This document shows, piece by piece, positions 26,724-37,138 of a DNA stretch of 64,000 nucleotides. A program made the position numbers and the translations under genes. The stretch comes from Chryseobacterium sp. GVT01B (GTDB lineage Bacteria > Bacteroidota > Bacteroidia > Flavobacteriales > Weeksellaceae): the NCBI RefSeq assembly GCF_019970045.1, contig NZ_JAHXYI010000005.1, positions 434,001 to 498,000 on the forward strand, in the 5' to 3' direction. Below the pieces are notes generated by a model. It was not told the DNA's origin. It saw nothing but the letters and a program-made list of their open reading frames with translations, and searched no databases. Position 1 is the stretch's first letter, and each line of letters begins with the position of its first letter.

Positions 26724-28478
26724 ATGAAAACACTACAATTATTCAATGCGGTATTGTCCAAAGAATCAAATGCAGAGCCATTTATTTCTAATGACGGCTT
26801 TGTTATTGAACCGAATGCAGTTTGGGCAAAAAATGAGATCATCTCTTATTACGCAAAAGAAAAACTGAATGGAAATGATTTGAATAAAACTTTCCATAAA
26901 TCCTGGGAGAAAATAAAAAACACTTCCAGAACTGAATTGTTTTTTGAACAGATCAGACACTATATTTCAACCTATGGAAGTAATTTTCAAAATGAAATTT
27001 ACATTCCTAAAGAAATATTGAATGTTCCTGATACAAAATTGATTTTTAAAGTCATTAAAGCTTGTACAGTAGAAGAAATGCAGGAAAAATGTCTTTCTCT
27101 TCTGAAGTCAGGAATTGCTTTAAAAGAAGAAACCATTGATGATTTGCTGCATATTCTGCATACGGAACTGGAATATGATTTCACAGGAAAAGAAAACATC
27201 AGAAATAAAGAAGCCATTATCAAAATAGCCGATTTGTACGACATCTATCCTGAAAATCCTGTTGAGTTTTTCCGTTATGTCATTTATAAAACGACCCATA
27301 CAACGCTTTTAATCAAAAACGATGAATTGATTGGTTTAATTAAGCAAAGTAATTTTAACCCAACCTATTTGTTTGAAAGCTTTGGAATGGAAAAAATGGC
27401 AGAAATTTTCAACAGATTCAAACCATTATTCCTTGCTTATAAAAACAGAGCTCCGAAAGTAATTAATAAAATTTCAAAGCTGTCTAAAGCCTACCATAAG
27501 CCATTAATTTCAAACCCATTGAATGATGCTACAAATACATTATTGGAAAACAGTGATTGGCATTGGCTGGAAAATGCGACACCGTTTGCATTATTTAAAG
27601 CATTGTCAGCTTGTTACTCAAGAATGTACGGTCAGGATACTTTTGTCTATAGAGTCAGAAACGGAAAATCATGGACTAAAAAAGGTAAAGAAACTTACGT
27701 GAATCAATTCAACTATGATTTTATTTTAGATTTTCTGAAACTGAAATATGAAAACCTTTCCGGAAAGAAATTCTATTTCCCTGAGAATGTAGAATTTGCA
27801 TTGCCAACTTCTGAAAAAATGTTTGTTGGAAATATTCCTACCGGAACCCGTTTTTATGCTGATAGACTGGCAGTAGGTATTTATTGGGAAAATCAATGGG
27901 GAGCCAATGACCTTGACCTTTCAGGATTGAATATCGCTGGAAAAATAGGCTGGAATGCGGCTTATAATCACGGTGATGGACAATTGATGTACTCCGGAGA
28001 TATGACATCTGCTCCCAACGGTGCTGTCGAATATCTTTATGCCAATAAAGGACATTGTGCACCAACACTTGTCATGAACAACGTTTTCAGCGGAGATGCC
28101 AATTGTGGATATAAAGTCGTGATCGGAAAAGGAGATAACATTTCTTACGATTATATGATGAATCCGAACAATCTATTTGCTGAAGCGAAATGTAATTCTG
28201 TTCAGAAGCAAATGATTCTGGGAATGCTGGTAACAAAAAACGAAAAGCAATGTTTCGTACTATTGAATTTCGGAGCCGGACATTCTCATGTTTCTGGAAA
28301 TAGTGAAGTTTCAATGATGGCTACAAGCGCATTGTATCAGCAATGGTACGAAGCGATGTCTTTCAATGAGCTTGTAAAAGAGCTTGGCGCAGAGATTACC
28401 ACAGAAAAGTCCGAGGCTGACTTTGATTTTTCACTGGAAAGCCTGGAAAAAGATAGTTTTATCAGGATTTTTAAATAA
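26724..28478 (+). CDS. 584-aa protein of the RtcB locus, TerD-like C-terminus
   Basis: I do not recognise the full protein. Residues 1-330 are helical and charged, without signal peptide, with a segment near 235-275 (KMAEIFNRFKPLFLAYKNRA, then KISKLSKAYHKP). Residues 385-520 are beta-rich and carry IYWENQWGANDLDLSG, YSGDMTSAPNGAVEYL and LLNFGAGHSHVSG, which recall TerD-like domains and the domain of MXAN_6230/SCO0930-type proteins discussed in RNA-repair contexts. It lies directly behind the hairpin array and on the RtcB strand. I see no von Willebrand MIDAS motif, so it is not a standard Ro60/TROVE protein. It may bind the locus RNAs; that is inference. A terminator follows. Confidence 0.75.
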   Translation: MKTLQLFNAVLSKESNAEPFISNDGFVIEPNAVWAKNEIISYYAKEKLNGNDLNKTFHKSWEKIKNTSRTELFFEQIRHYISTYGSNFQNEIYIPKEILNVPDTKLIFKVIKACTVEEMQEKCLSLLKSGIALKEETIDDLLHILHTELEYDFTGKENIRNKEAIIKIADLYDIYPENPVEFFRYVIYKTTHTTLLIKNDELIGLIKQSNFNPTYLFESFGMEKMAEIFNRFKPLFLAYKNRAPKVINKISKLSKAYHKPLISNPLNDATNTLLENSDWHWLENATPFALFKALSACYSRMYGQDTFVYRVRNGKSWTKKGKETYVNQFNYDFILDFLKLKYENLSGKKFYFPENVEFALPTSEKMFVGNIPTGTRFYADRLAVGIYWENQWGANDLDLSGLNIAGKIGWNAAYNHGDGQLMYSGDMTSAPNGAVEYLYANKGHCAPTLVMNNVFSGDANCGYKVVIGKGDNISYDYMMNPNNLFAEAKCNSVQKQMILGMLVTKNEKQCFVLLNFGAGHSHVSGNSEVSMMATSALYQQWYEAMSFNELVKELGAEITTEKSEADFDFSLESLEKDSFIRIFK

Positions 28479-28485
28479 ATCCATT

Positions 28486-28515
28486 ACGCCATCTGATTTT
28501 TTCACGTGGCGTTTT
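28486..28515 (+). terminator. Terminator after the 584-aa gene
   Basis: ACGCCA and TGGCGT pair around a 15-base loop and are followed by TTT. It closes the RtcB locus 8 bases after the stop. Confidence 0.6.
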
Positions 28516-28587
28516 AACCGTTAACTCGCCTCATAAAACAGCCTCATTAACACGTACATTACCGTTTTTAAATAATGATATTATTTT

Positions 28588-28595
28588 TTATATAT
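28588..28595 (+). promoter_or_regulatory. -7 box for the lipoprotein gene
   Basis: TATATTTG matches TAnnTTTG and lies 52 bases before the ATG at 28648, in an AT-rich leader with a long A tract. Confidence 0.5.
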
Positions 28596-28647
28596 TTGCC
28601 AACTTTAAAATTTACAAAAACTAATAATCTAAAAAAAACAAACACTT

Positions 28648-29871
28648 ATGAAAAGAAATTTATTCGTGAAAAATTTTTTATTTTTCTTCTTATTCCTTGT
28701 GGCCGCTTCTTGTGGATCTGACGGTGGCAGGGATGATGATAATGGCACAAACAACAATGCTAGTACCTCTCCAAAAGTAGTAACCGGTAAACCTTCTTTC
28801 AGCAATGCACAATTCAAATTTGCAGGCACGGTAACCTCTTCCGGATCGGGATATTCAAGACGCGGATTCTGCTGGGCAAAGAATATCAATCCTACCATCA
28901 GCAATTCAAAACTGATTGAAGAGTATACTAATACAACAGGAGATTATCAGCTTACAGCAACTTACAGTACTGATTTTGAAAAGTCGACAACCTATTATGT
29001 AAGGGCATATATAGCAGCTAATAATGGGGATATTATTTATGGAGATAACGTAACATTCGTTACGCCTGCAAAGATGGATATTACTTTCAAAATGGCTAAG
29101 GCAATATATACAACATCAGCTACTTTAAGTACTGATGATATTTCGGTAAATTATCTTGAAGCCTTCTATCCTGATGAAAAAGGATTCTGCTACAGAACGA
29201 GTACCGGAGTAAATATATCGAATGGCCAAATCATCAAAATATCAAATCCTAATAATTATTCAGCATACGAACTGGAAGCTACGGCATTACTTCCGAACAC
29301 TACTTATTACGTGAGATCTTATGTAAAAGAAGGTGCACAGGTATATTATTCGGACGAAAAAACATTTAAAACAGCGGGTGCTATTGGTGCTTCAGGGGGA
29401 TATGTTTTTTATGATAAGGGAGAGTTTACGGACGGCTGGAGATATTTGGAAGCTGCACCTGCTAACCTTACTTATAACGGATCTGATAAAATCAAATGGG
29501 GATGTTCATTTAATATCATTAATCAGACTCAGGCTGTAATGGGATCAGGGCCTGCCAATACAACAAGAATTATTTCTCAATGTTCAGATGCCAATTGTGC
29601 TGCCAGATTATGTGCTAATTATACTGTAAATGGTGTTGGTAACTGGTTTTTACCATCTGAAGAAGAATTAATGGCATTCTATAAAAGCTCTAAGAATGTT
29701 TACAACATTGCATCAAACCCATGGAATGATGTATCTCAAAAGTATTATTGGAGCTCTACCGAAATACCGGGTGGTAATACAGCAAGAATTCTGGATGGAT
29801 ATGCTGGTTATATGTGGGAATATAATAAAGATTACAACATGGTAAGGGTAAGACCCTTCAGAAGATTTTAA
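28648..29871 (+). CDS. Lipoprotein with Fn3-like repeats and DUF1566-type domain
   Basis: The signal peptide ends in lipobox AASC (residue 22) followed by Gly and Asp residues, a pattern often seen in surface-exposed Bacteroidota lipoproteins. Residues 45-240 contain two similar beta-sandwich repeats (SGSGYSRRGFCWAKNINPTI and DEKGFCYRTSTGVNIS, each followed by TTYYVRAYI or TTYYVRSYV). Residues 265-407 match the DUF1566/Lcl C-terminal fold (NGVGNWFLPSEEELMAFY, YYWSSTEI, VRPFRRF). It is probably a surface lipoprotein, perhaps an adhesin or glycan-binding protein. It is a single gene with its own promoter and terminator. Confidence 0.82.
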   Translation: MKRNLFVKNFLFFFLFLVAASCGSDGGRDDDNGTNNNASTSPKVVTGKPSFSNAQFKFAGTVTSSGSGYSRRGFCWAKNINPTISNSKLIEEYTNTTGDYQLTATYSTDFEKSTTYYVRAYIAANNGDIIYGDNVTFVTPAKMDITFKMAKAIYTTSATLSTDDISVNYLEAFYPDEKGFCYRTSTGVNISNGQIIKISNPNNYSAYELEATALLPNTTYYVRSYVKEGAQVYYSDEKTFKTAGAIGASGGYVFYDKGEFTDGWRYLEAAPANLTYNGSDKIKWGCSFNIINQTQAVMGSGPANTTRIISQCSDANCAARLCANYTVNGVGNWFLPSEEELMAFYKSSKNVYNIASNPWNDVSQKYYWSSTEIPGGNTARILDGYAGYMWEYNKDYNMVRVRPFRRF

Positions 29872-29880
29872 AATATTTTA

Positions 29881-29918
29881 CAATAGAAAAACCGCTATTC
29901 TTAGCGGTTTTTCTATTG
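29881..29918. terminator. Bidirectional terminator
   Basis: CAATAGAAAAACCGCTA and TAGCGGTTTTTCTATTG form a 17-bp perfect stem with a TTCT loop. It serves both the lipoprotein gene and the convergent cobC. Confidence 0.9.
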
Positions 29919-29939
29919 TAATGAGAATGTCAAATGACT

Positions 29940-30494
29940 CTATATGTTCATTTTTTTAACAGAAAAGATTCCTTTATCCAAATTAACAATCACTTTTTTT
30001 CCGTAATCAATCTGAACAATAAACATATTCTCCAGCGGAAACTGAAGCACTGCCTGAAGCATTAAACGAATGACTCCAGCATGGGTAATGATGAGAACCT
30101 TATCTACATCGTTTTTCTGAATGAGTTCATTCCAAAAGCTGAAAACACGGGCCTGCATTTCAACGAGATTTTCTCCGCCAGCAGCATTGATATTGATAAA
30201 ATCGTTGTACCACGGATTGATTTCCTCTTCAGGAATATCAATCCATTTTTTCATTTCCCAGTTCCCGAAATTCATTTCGCGGAGTCTTTCATCTGTTTGA
30301 TAATCCAATTTAAAATAATCGGCCAGAAGACAGCATCGTTTAGAAGGACTTGAGACAACGATATCATAATCATCATCTATCTCTAATCTATTAAAATCTT
30401 CAGGATAATCTTTTCTTAAAGGCATTTCAGCAAAACCATAACACAAGTTCTCCGGATTTTCTACAGCAGTATGACGGATTAAATGAATTTCCAT
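29940..30494 (-). CDS. cobC: Alpha-ribazole phosphatase (histidine phosphatase)
   Basis: A 184-residue histidine phosphatase starting MEIHLIRHTAVENPENLCYG, with the catalytic RHT and a second His in LIITHAGVIR near residue 143. In this context it removes the phosphate from alpha-ribazole-5'-phosphate or adenosylcobalamin-phosphate. Its start overlaps the end of cobS by 16 bases, which supports coupled expression. The family also includes phosphoglycerate mutases; the cobS and cobT neighbours make the cobalamin role likely. Confidence 0.85.
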   Translation of the reverse strand: MEIHLIRHTAVENPENLCYGFAEMPLRKDYPEDFNRLEIDDDYDIVVSSPSKRCCLLADYFKLDYQTDERLREMNFGNWEMKKWIDIPEEEINPWYNDFININAAGGENLVEMQARVFSFWNELIQKNDVDKVLIITHAGVIRLMLQAVLQFPLENMFIVQIDYGKKVIVNLDKGIFSVKKMNI

Positions 30495-31261
30495 GCGATC
30501 ATTGTTCCTAAGTAAAATAAAACTTCACAAACCTGCTGTACAGATCCCAGACAGTCACCTGTATAACCGCCAATATGCTTTTTAAAATACCATCCCATAT
30601 ATATTTTACCTAAATAGGCCAGCGCAAAAGCGAAAATCAACCGCCAGTCCGGAATCAGGGCAAAAGCAATTAAAACACTGATGAATCCTACCAGCAAAGC
30701 CATTCCATCCAAAGGTTTATTGGCCAAAGGTTTTGATTTGCTGACATCAATATCGGTAACATATTGGTGAGTATAAATCATTGTTCCCGAAATAAACCGG
30801 CTTACTGTATGCGCTAAAACAATGATGGCGAGAACTTTTACCGGTGCTATTATTCCCAAAGCCTGAATGCTGTAAAATTTCAAGGCAAACAACAGGATAA
30901 TTCCAATCGTTCCATACGCTCCTACCCGGCTGTCTTTCATAATGATCAGAATTTTTTCCTTTCCATATCCGCCTCCGAAACTGTCGCACATATCTGTGAA
31001 ACCATCTTCATGAAACGCTCCGGTAAGTAAAACACTGGAGATCATCATTAAAACAATTCCTATTTCCAAATTAAAAAGTATTGTGGAAAAATACAGAACC
31101 AGCGCATTGATGAATCCTATCACTAATCCAACCCAGGCAAAATACTTTTGGGATTTATTCATAATCTCACTGGAATATGGAATGGTAAACGGAACTGGAA
31201 TTCTTGTGAAAAACATTAATGCTGTTGCAAAGTAGATCAATTCATTTTTTATGGCTTTCAT
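30479..31261 (-). CDS. cobS: Adenosylcobinamide-GDP ribazoletransferase
   Basis: A 260-residue polytopic membrane protein with the CobS signatures FFTRIPVP near residue 18, AFHEDGFTDMCDSFGGGYGKE near residue 83 and GGYTGDCLGSVQQVCEV near residue 232. It joins adenosylcobinamide-GDP to alpha-ribazole in the last steps of cobalamin assembly. The cobT gene ends 1 base upstream and cobC overlaps downstream. No cobU/cobP gene lies beside it, and no cobalamin riboswitch motif was seen upstream of the operon. Confidence 0.92.
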   Translation of the reverse strand: MKAIKNELIYFATALMFFTRIPVPFTIPYSSEIMNKSQKYFAWVGLVIGFINALVLYFSTILFNLEIGIVLMMISSVLLTGAFHEDGFTDMCDSFGGGYGKEKILIIMKDSRVGAYGTIGIILLFALKFYSIQALGIIAPVKVLAIIVLAHTVSRFISGTMIYTHQYVTDIDVSKSKPLANKPLDGMALLVGFISVLIAFALIPDWRLIFAFALAYLGKIYMGWYFKKHIGGYTGDCLGSVQQVCEVLFYLGTMIAWKFI

Positions 31262-32305
<1,044 letters not shown>

Positions 32306-32351
32306 TTAGTAAAATAGAGAGTATTTTGTATCGTTTGTCTGTAGTTTTTAT

Positions 32352-32475
32352 AAGATGGAAGCTGGGAGCTGGAAGTAAGAAGAAGAAATTTCCCACACCA
32401 TTCTCAAACTCTCACCCCGCACTCGAATCCCGTAACTCAAAATTCTCCAACTCAAAATCCTACGCAAGAACATTG
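32352..32475 (-). repeat. Dispersed intergenic repeat, family 2, copy 1
   Basis: Read on the minus strand this shows GAGTTACGGGATTCGAG, then GAGAGTTTGAGAATGGTGTG and TTCCAGCTCCCAGCTTCC. The same order of words occurs on the plus strand at 38369-38490. It lies in the 248-base gap between cobT and the RlaP gene, which has no gene in it. Confidence 0.55.
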
Positions 32476-32508
32476 CGCACTACTCTTTTTACTTTGTAAC
32501 ATAAATAA

Positions 32509-33264
<756 letters not shown>

Positions 33265-33275
33265 AGAAAGATAAC

Positions 33276-33911
33276 ATGAAAATATTCAACTTTTTCAAAA
33301 AAAAGTATATTCAACCCCTTCAAAAGGAGATTGAAAAATTGATTCCCAAAGAGAAAGAAAAAATACATGAATTTATTGAAAGATGTCAATTTTTAAAGGA
33401 AGAAATGGGAATTGAGGTCCCTTTGTCAGTGATTGAAACTTTCAAAAGGTATGATCTTCCTAAACACAATTATTTTTATAGTATTTTTTGGAATGTTGAT
33501 GATGATAGTTTTATTATTTTCTATACGGAAGCTTTTATTGAATTAGTTGTTACCCGTTACAAAGAGATTCACGGAAAGGATGCAGATTTGGCTACATTGT
33601 TACAGCAGCTTGATGATGCAGTTTATGAATTCCGCATAAAAGAAGATTGTTTTGACAGAACAAATCCTTCTTTTGATTTTATCAACAACTGTTATGAAGA
33701 GTTCAAAAAGTCTGGAGAAGAACTTACTATCACCATGGATCTGGGAAATTATGACAATCTCGTTCTCAATAAAGAAGAAAAAGGCAATGTGGGATATAAT
33801 TTATCATCTTATAAAACAGCTGCAGGAATAAAATATAAACTTCTTACACAATTCAGACCTTTACGGGAAGTTATCAAAGAAACTTTAGACAGTCAGCAAA
33901 ACCATTATTAA
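33276..33911 (+). CDS. Hypothetical protein, 211 aa, RNA-repair cassette
   Basis: I do not recognise this protein. It starts with a basic, Phe-rich segment (MKIFNFFKKKY) that may form an amphipathic helix, and then looks like a mixed alpha/beta soluble domain. It lies 11 bases after RlaP-1 and 19 bases before the ATP-grasp gene, so cotranscription is likely. It might be an adapter or a passenger gene; no active-site motif is visible. Confidence 0.65.
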   Translation: MKIFNFFKKKYIQPLQKEIEKLIPKEKEKIHEFIERCQFLKEEMGIEVPLSVIETFKRYDLPKHNYFYSIFWNVDDDSFIIFYTEAFIELVVTRYKEIHGKDADLATLLQQLDDAVYEFRIKEDCFDRTNPSFDFINNCYEEFKKSGEELTITMDLGNYDNLVLNKEEKGNVGYNLSSYKTAAGIKYKLLTQFRPLREVIKETLDSQQNHY

Positions 33912-33930
33912 TCTTATTAAATAAAACCAA

Positions 33931-34662
33931 ATGAAAAATATAATCGCGCTCTCCCCCATGTATACGGAGGACAGCAACAATTTGAAAAAAGCATCACTCA
34001 ACTCATCTTATGTACTGAGCCGTTTTAATGCAAAATGGAACGTTCCTGAAGAATTTCAAGCGGATGTAATAGCAGTATATGGTGAGGATATTTACGCAGA
34101 AATTGTTTCCGAACAGTGCGATCTTACATTACTTAAACCTGCTGACGACTGGTTAAATCATATCGATGAGTCATTTACTCAACGTAAAATTTCCTATGGT
34201 CAACTAAAAGATTTTATTAAAGAAGAAAATATTTTTATTAAATGTTCTGATTTTAAAACTTTTAAGGCAGGCGTTTATCAAAAAGTAAATGATATTAAAG
34301 GCTTTGATTCTTTGGACCAGAACATCACTGTTTTCACTTCTGAAGTGGTAGAATGGGAACTTGAAGTGAGATGTTTTGTTTTAAATAATAAAATTAAAAC
34401 TCATTCATCCTATTGGAGAAACAATGTTTTTGACACCAATATGCTTTCGGAAAAAGAACAGAAAGATATGTTTAGCTTTTTTGAATCTTTTATCCAAAAG
34501 AACTCTTCTACACTGCCCACTGCCATCGTGCTGGATTTCGGTATTATAAAAGGAAAAGGCTGGGCCTTGATTGAAGCTAACCCTGCATGGTGTTCCGGAT
34601 TATATGCCTGTGATACGGAAAAAGCTTTGGAAGTAATTGTGAATAGTTGTATCAAAAATTAA
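33931..34662 (+). CDS. ATP-grasp protein, R2K-like
   Basis: The 243-residue product has a C-terminal half typical of the R2K clade of ATP-grasp proteins: VVEWELEVRCFVLNNKI near residue 135, the SYWR segment, and AIVLDFGIIKGKGWALIEANPAWCSGLYAC near residue 195 with the metal-binding Glu and Asn. The R2K clade was described from RNA-repair and conflict gene neighbourhoods; its reaction is unknown but ATP-dependent ligation or tagging is expected. It is preceded by the 211-aa unknown and lies 4 bases before the kinase-like gene. Confidence 0.78.
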   Translation: MKNIIALSPMYTEDSNNLKKASLNSSYVLSRFNAKWNVPEEFQADVIAVYGEDIYAEIVSEQCDLTLLKPADDWLNHIDESFTQRKISYGQLKDFIKEENIFIKCSDFKTFKAGVYQKVNDIKGFDSLDQNITVFTSEVVEWELEVRCFVLNNKIKTHSSYWRNNVFDTNMLSEKEQKDMFSFFESFIQKNSSTLPTAIVLDFGIIKGKGWALIEANPAWCSGLYACDTEKALEVIVNSCIKN

Positions 34663-34666
34663 GATT

Positions 34667-35101
34667 ATGGAAATGAATATTTTCATTGGGATTCCTGCAA
34701 GTGGAAAAAGTTCCTTTTACAAGGAGCTTTTTTTCAATTCACATATCAGAATCAGCATGGATTTACTGAATACACGAAACAAAGAAGGAAAATTACTCCA
34801 GTATTGCTTCGAAACACAATCAAAGATGGTCATTGATAATACGAATGTAACTAAAGAAAGCCGTAAAAAATACATTGAATTTGCTCAACAAAATAAATAT
34901 GAAGTTATTGGATATTATTTTGAAAGCAACATTCAGGATTGTATAGAACGAAATAAAAACAGAAAAGATTCCATTAACGAAATCGGAATAAAGTCAAAAT
35001 ACAAAGAACTGGAAAAACCTTTATTTGAAGAAGGTTTTGATAAAATATTCAGGGTAAAAATTGTGGATCACAAATTTGAAATCAACGATTATGAAATTTG
35101 A
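34667..35101 (+). CDS. P-loop kinase, polynucleotide-kinase-like
   Basis: A 144-residue P-loop NTPase with Walker A GIPASGKSS (residues 8-16), an Asp in RISMDLLN and VIDNTNVT near residue 57, the pattern of T4 Pnkp-type 5' kinases. It lacks the extra phosphatase domain and is close to minimal size. It could phosphorylate 5'-OH RNA ends ahead of ligation or elongation. Its stop overlaps the start of the Thg1-like gene by 11 bases, so translation is probably coupled. Confidence 0.82.
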   Translation: MEMNIFIGIPASGKSSFYKELFFNSHIRISMDLLNTRNKEGKLLQYCFETQSKMVIDNTNVTKESRKKYIEFAQQNKYEVIGYYFESNIQDCIERNKNRKDSINEIGIKSKYKELEKPLFEEGFDKIFRVKIVDHKFEINDYEI

Positions 35102-35852
35102 AGAAATTGAAGCTTTAATGCGAAGAAATGAAAGTCTTTCGGAACAGTATGTTCTCCCGGAGAATTTTATTGTTGTGAGATTAGACGGAAGAGGATTTAC
35201 AAAACTCACCAAAGAGAAACTATCGCTTGAAAAGCCATTTGACAAGAAGTTCAGCGAGGTGATGTTAGATGCGACAAAGCATCTTTTTAACATTGGATTT
35301 AAGGTCATCTACGGTTATACTCAAAGTGATGAAATTTCTCTGTTGATTCATAAAGATGATAATACTTTCAGCAGAAAAATAAGAAAAATCAATTCTGTAC
35401 TGGCAGGGGAAGTGAGCGCTTTTTTCAGTCTGCAGTTTCAGGAAATCTGTGTTTTTGACTGCCGGACAATTGCTATCCCTAATCACGAAATGCTGCTGGA
35501 TTATTTTTGCTGGAGACAGGAAGATTCTCACAGAAACTCTCTTTCTGCTTATTGTTACTGGACGTTGAGAAAAAATGAATTTAATGCAAAGCAGGCTACG
35601 GAAAAAATTGAAACGTTATCTATGGCTGATAAAAACGAATTACTTTTCCAATATGGTATTAATTACAATACTCTTCCCCTATGGCAAAAACGCGGTATAG
35701 GAATTTGGAATAAAGAAGTGAAAAAGCAAAGTTTCAATCCTGTTACTAAAGAACCTGTTGTTTATTTGAGAAACGAACTGTTTGTTGAAAAAGAATTGAT
35801 GATTCGTGATGAATATAGAGTCTTTTTAAAAGAAATTTTTGATACATTTTAA
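35091..35852 (+). CDS. tRNA-His guanylyltransferase (Thg1)-like polymerase
   Basis: The 253-residue protein shows the Thg1 motifs NFIVVRLDGRGFTKLTKE near residue 24 (metal-binding Asp and phosphate-binding loop), YGYTQSDEISLLI near residue 72 and the HRNSLSAYCYW segment near residue 145. Bacterial Thg1-like proteins add nucleotides in the 3'-to-5' direction and repair 5'-truncated tRNAs. The ATG at 35091 is chosen over 35061 because it starts at the conserved MKFEEIEALMRR. It overlaps the kinase gene by 11 bases. With RlaP and the kinase it makes an RNA-end-repair set. Confidence 0.88.
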   Translation: MKFEEIEALMRRNESLSEQYVLPENFIVVRLDGRGFTKLTKEKLSLEKPFDKKFSEVMLDATKHLFNIGFKVIYGYTQSDEISLLIHKDDNTFSRKIRKINSVLAGEVSAFFSLQFQEICVFDCRTIAIPNHEMLLDYFCWRQEDSHRNSLSAYCYWTLRKNEFNAKQATEKIETLSMADKNELLFQYGINYNTLPLWQKRGIGIWNKEVKKQSFNPVTKEPVVYLRNELFVEKELMIRDEYRVFLKEIFDTF

Positions 35853-35905
35853 TTTTTGAATTTCACTTAATACACCACAATTATTCAAAAAACACTATAA
35901 AAATC

Positions 35906-37006
35906 ATGACCATCCAAGACCTAAAAAATAAAAACCTTCTCCTCTTCGAAGCCATTTCCGGAAGCAGGGCTTTTGGGCTGGCAACGGAGAATTCTGATAC
36001 GGATATCCGTGGGGTGTATTATCTGCCTAAGAAAGATTTCTTTGGTCTGAATTACATTCCGCAGATCTCCAATGAGACGAATGACATTACGTATTACGAA
36101 ATCGGGAGGTTTGTAGAACTGCTGCAGAAAAACAATCCTAATATTCTTGAAATTCTGGCAAGTCCGGAGGATTGTATTCAATATAAACATCCGTTGATGG
36201 ATCTGCTGAAAACCGAAGATTTCCTGTCAAAACTCTGTAAAGATACTTTTGCAGGTTATGCTGTTTCTCAGATTAAGAAGGCAAAAGGTCTTAACAAAAA
36301 GATTGTAAATCCTATTGATAAAGAAAGAAAATCTATCCTGGATTTCTGTTTTATCCTTGATGGACAGGGTTCTGTACCGTTGAAAAAATGGCTTCTCGAA
36401 TTCCCTTCCTCTGGAGAAGTGTCCGAAGGAAGAGGTGGTTCACAGGAAAAATGCGGATTAATCAACATTGACCATACAAAAGGAATGTATGCTTTATTTT
36501 ATGATGAATCGGGAACATTGGGATATAAAGGTGTTATGCAGAATGAAGAGGCCAATCAGGTTTCTGTGTCGTCCATTCCTAAAGATGAAAAACCAGTCGC
36601 TTACCTGTTCTGTAACCTTGATGCCTACTCTGTTTACTGCAAAGACTACAGAGAATACTGGAAGTGGGTGGCTGAGCGTAATGAAGACCGCTATAATGTC
36701 AATCAGACTCACGGGCAAAATTACGACAGCAAAAACATGATGCACACTATCAGACTCCTGCAGTCCTGTGAGCAGATTTTTAAAACCAGTTCACTGACTA
36801 TCCGTGTAGAAAACCGGGACGATCTATTAGATATTAAAGCTGGCAACCAATCTTATGAAAGCGTAATGCAAAAGGCAGAAAATCTTATACAGTCAATAGA
36901 AAAACATTATTCAACATCCAGTCTTACTGACGGGCCGGATCTGGAAAAAACAACAAAAATCTTAATTCAGATCAGAGAAAAACTGTATCATAATGATGAA
37001 TTATAA
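35906..37006 (+). CDS. Nucleotidyltransferase, RlaP type (second copy)
   Basis: A 366-residue RlaP-type nucleotidyltransferase with SGSRAFGLATENSDTDIRGVY (residues 18-38). The C-terminal part has a helical bundle and a YNVNQTHGQNYDSKNMMHTIRLL segment. It is about 110 residues longer than RlaP-1 and shares only the active-site region by eye. Residues 166-181 (PSSGEVSEGRGGS region) are encoded by a short sequence like the family-1 intergenic repeat, so an in-frame repeat insertion is likely. It lies 53 bases after the Thg1-like gene and closes the cassette. Confidence 0.83.
   Translation: MTIQDLKNKNLLLFEAISGSRAFGLATENSDTDIRGVYYLPKKDFFGLNYIPQISNETNDITYYEIGRFVELLQKNNPNILEILASPEDCIQYKHPLMDLLKTEDFLSKLCKDTFAGYAVSQIKKAKGLNKKIVNPIDKERKSILDFCFILDGQGSVPLKKWLLEFPSSGEVSEGRGGSQEKCGLINIDHTKGMYALFYDESGTLGYKGVMQNEEANQVSVSSIPKDEKPVAYLFCNLDAYSVYCKDYREYWKWVAERNEDRYNVNQTHGQNYDSKNMMHTIRLLQSCEQIFKTSSLTIRVENRDDLLDIKAGNQSYESVMQKAENLIQSIEKHYSTSSLTDGPDLEKTTKILIQIREKLYHNDEL
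36399..36440 (+). repeat. Repeat-like insertion inside the second RlaP gene
   Basis: ATTCCCTTCCTCTGGAGAAG at 36400-36419 matches ATTCCCCTCCTCTGGAGGGG of repeat copy B at 17 of 20 positions, followed by GGAAGAGGTGGTT like the end of the same module. It is in frame and adds a Gly/Ser/Glu-rich loop. Confidence 0.5.
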
Positions 37007-37015
37007 ATGATGAGT

Positions 37016-37135
37016 GATGAATGTGGGGTTGGTAAACTTCATCACTCCCACTCTCCCACTCTCTTACTCTCTTACTCTCTTACTCTCTTACTCTCAGCCT
37101 CAGTAACCCGAAACTCGTACCCCGCACCCAACTCC
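37016..37135 (+). repeat. Short tandem repeat and family-2-like sequence
   Basis: Between the second RlaP gene and the TfoX remnant, the octamer TTACTCTC is repeated about four times (37063-37095), followed by AACCCGAAACTCGTACCCCGCACCC, broken wording that resembles repeat family 2. No gene is seen here. Confidence 0.55.
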
Positions 37136-37138
37136 CAC

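Noticed and set aside
26724..28478. 584-aa gene as Ro60/TROVE
   Set aside because: No MIDAS-type DxSxS motif or TROVE signature was found.
35061..35090. Ten-residue extension of the Thg1-like protein
   Set aside because: The extra residues come from the end of the kinase gene in another frame; MKFEEIEALM fits the family start.
37063..37095. Octamer repeats as a phase-variation tract
   Set aside because: They lie after the RlaP stop and far from any promoter, so a change in number would not alter a reading frame.
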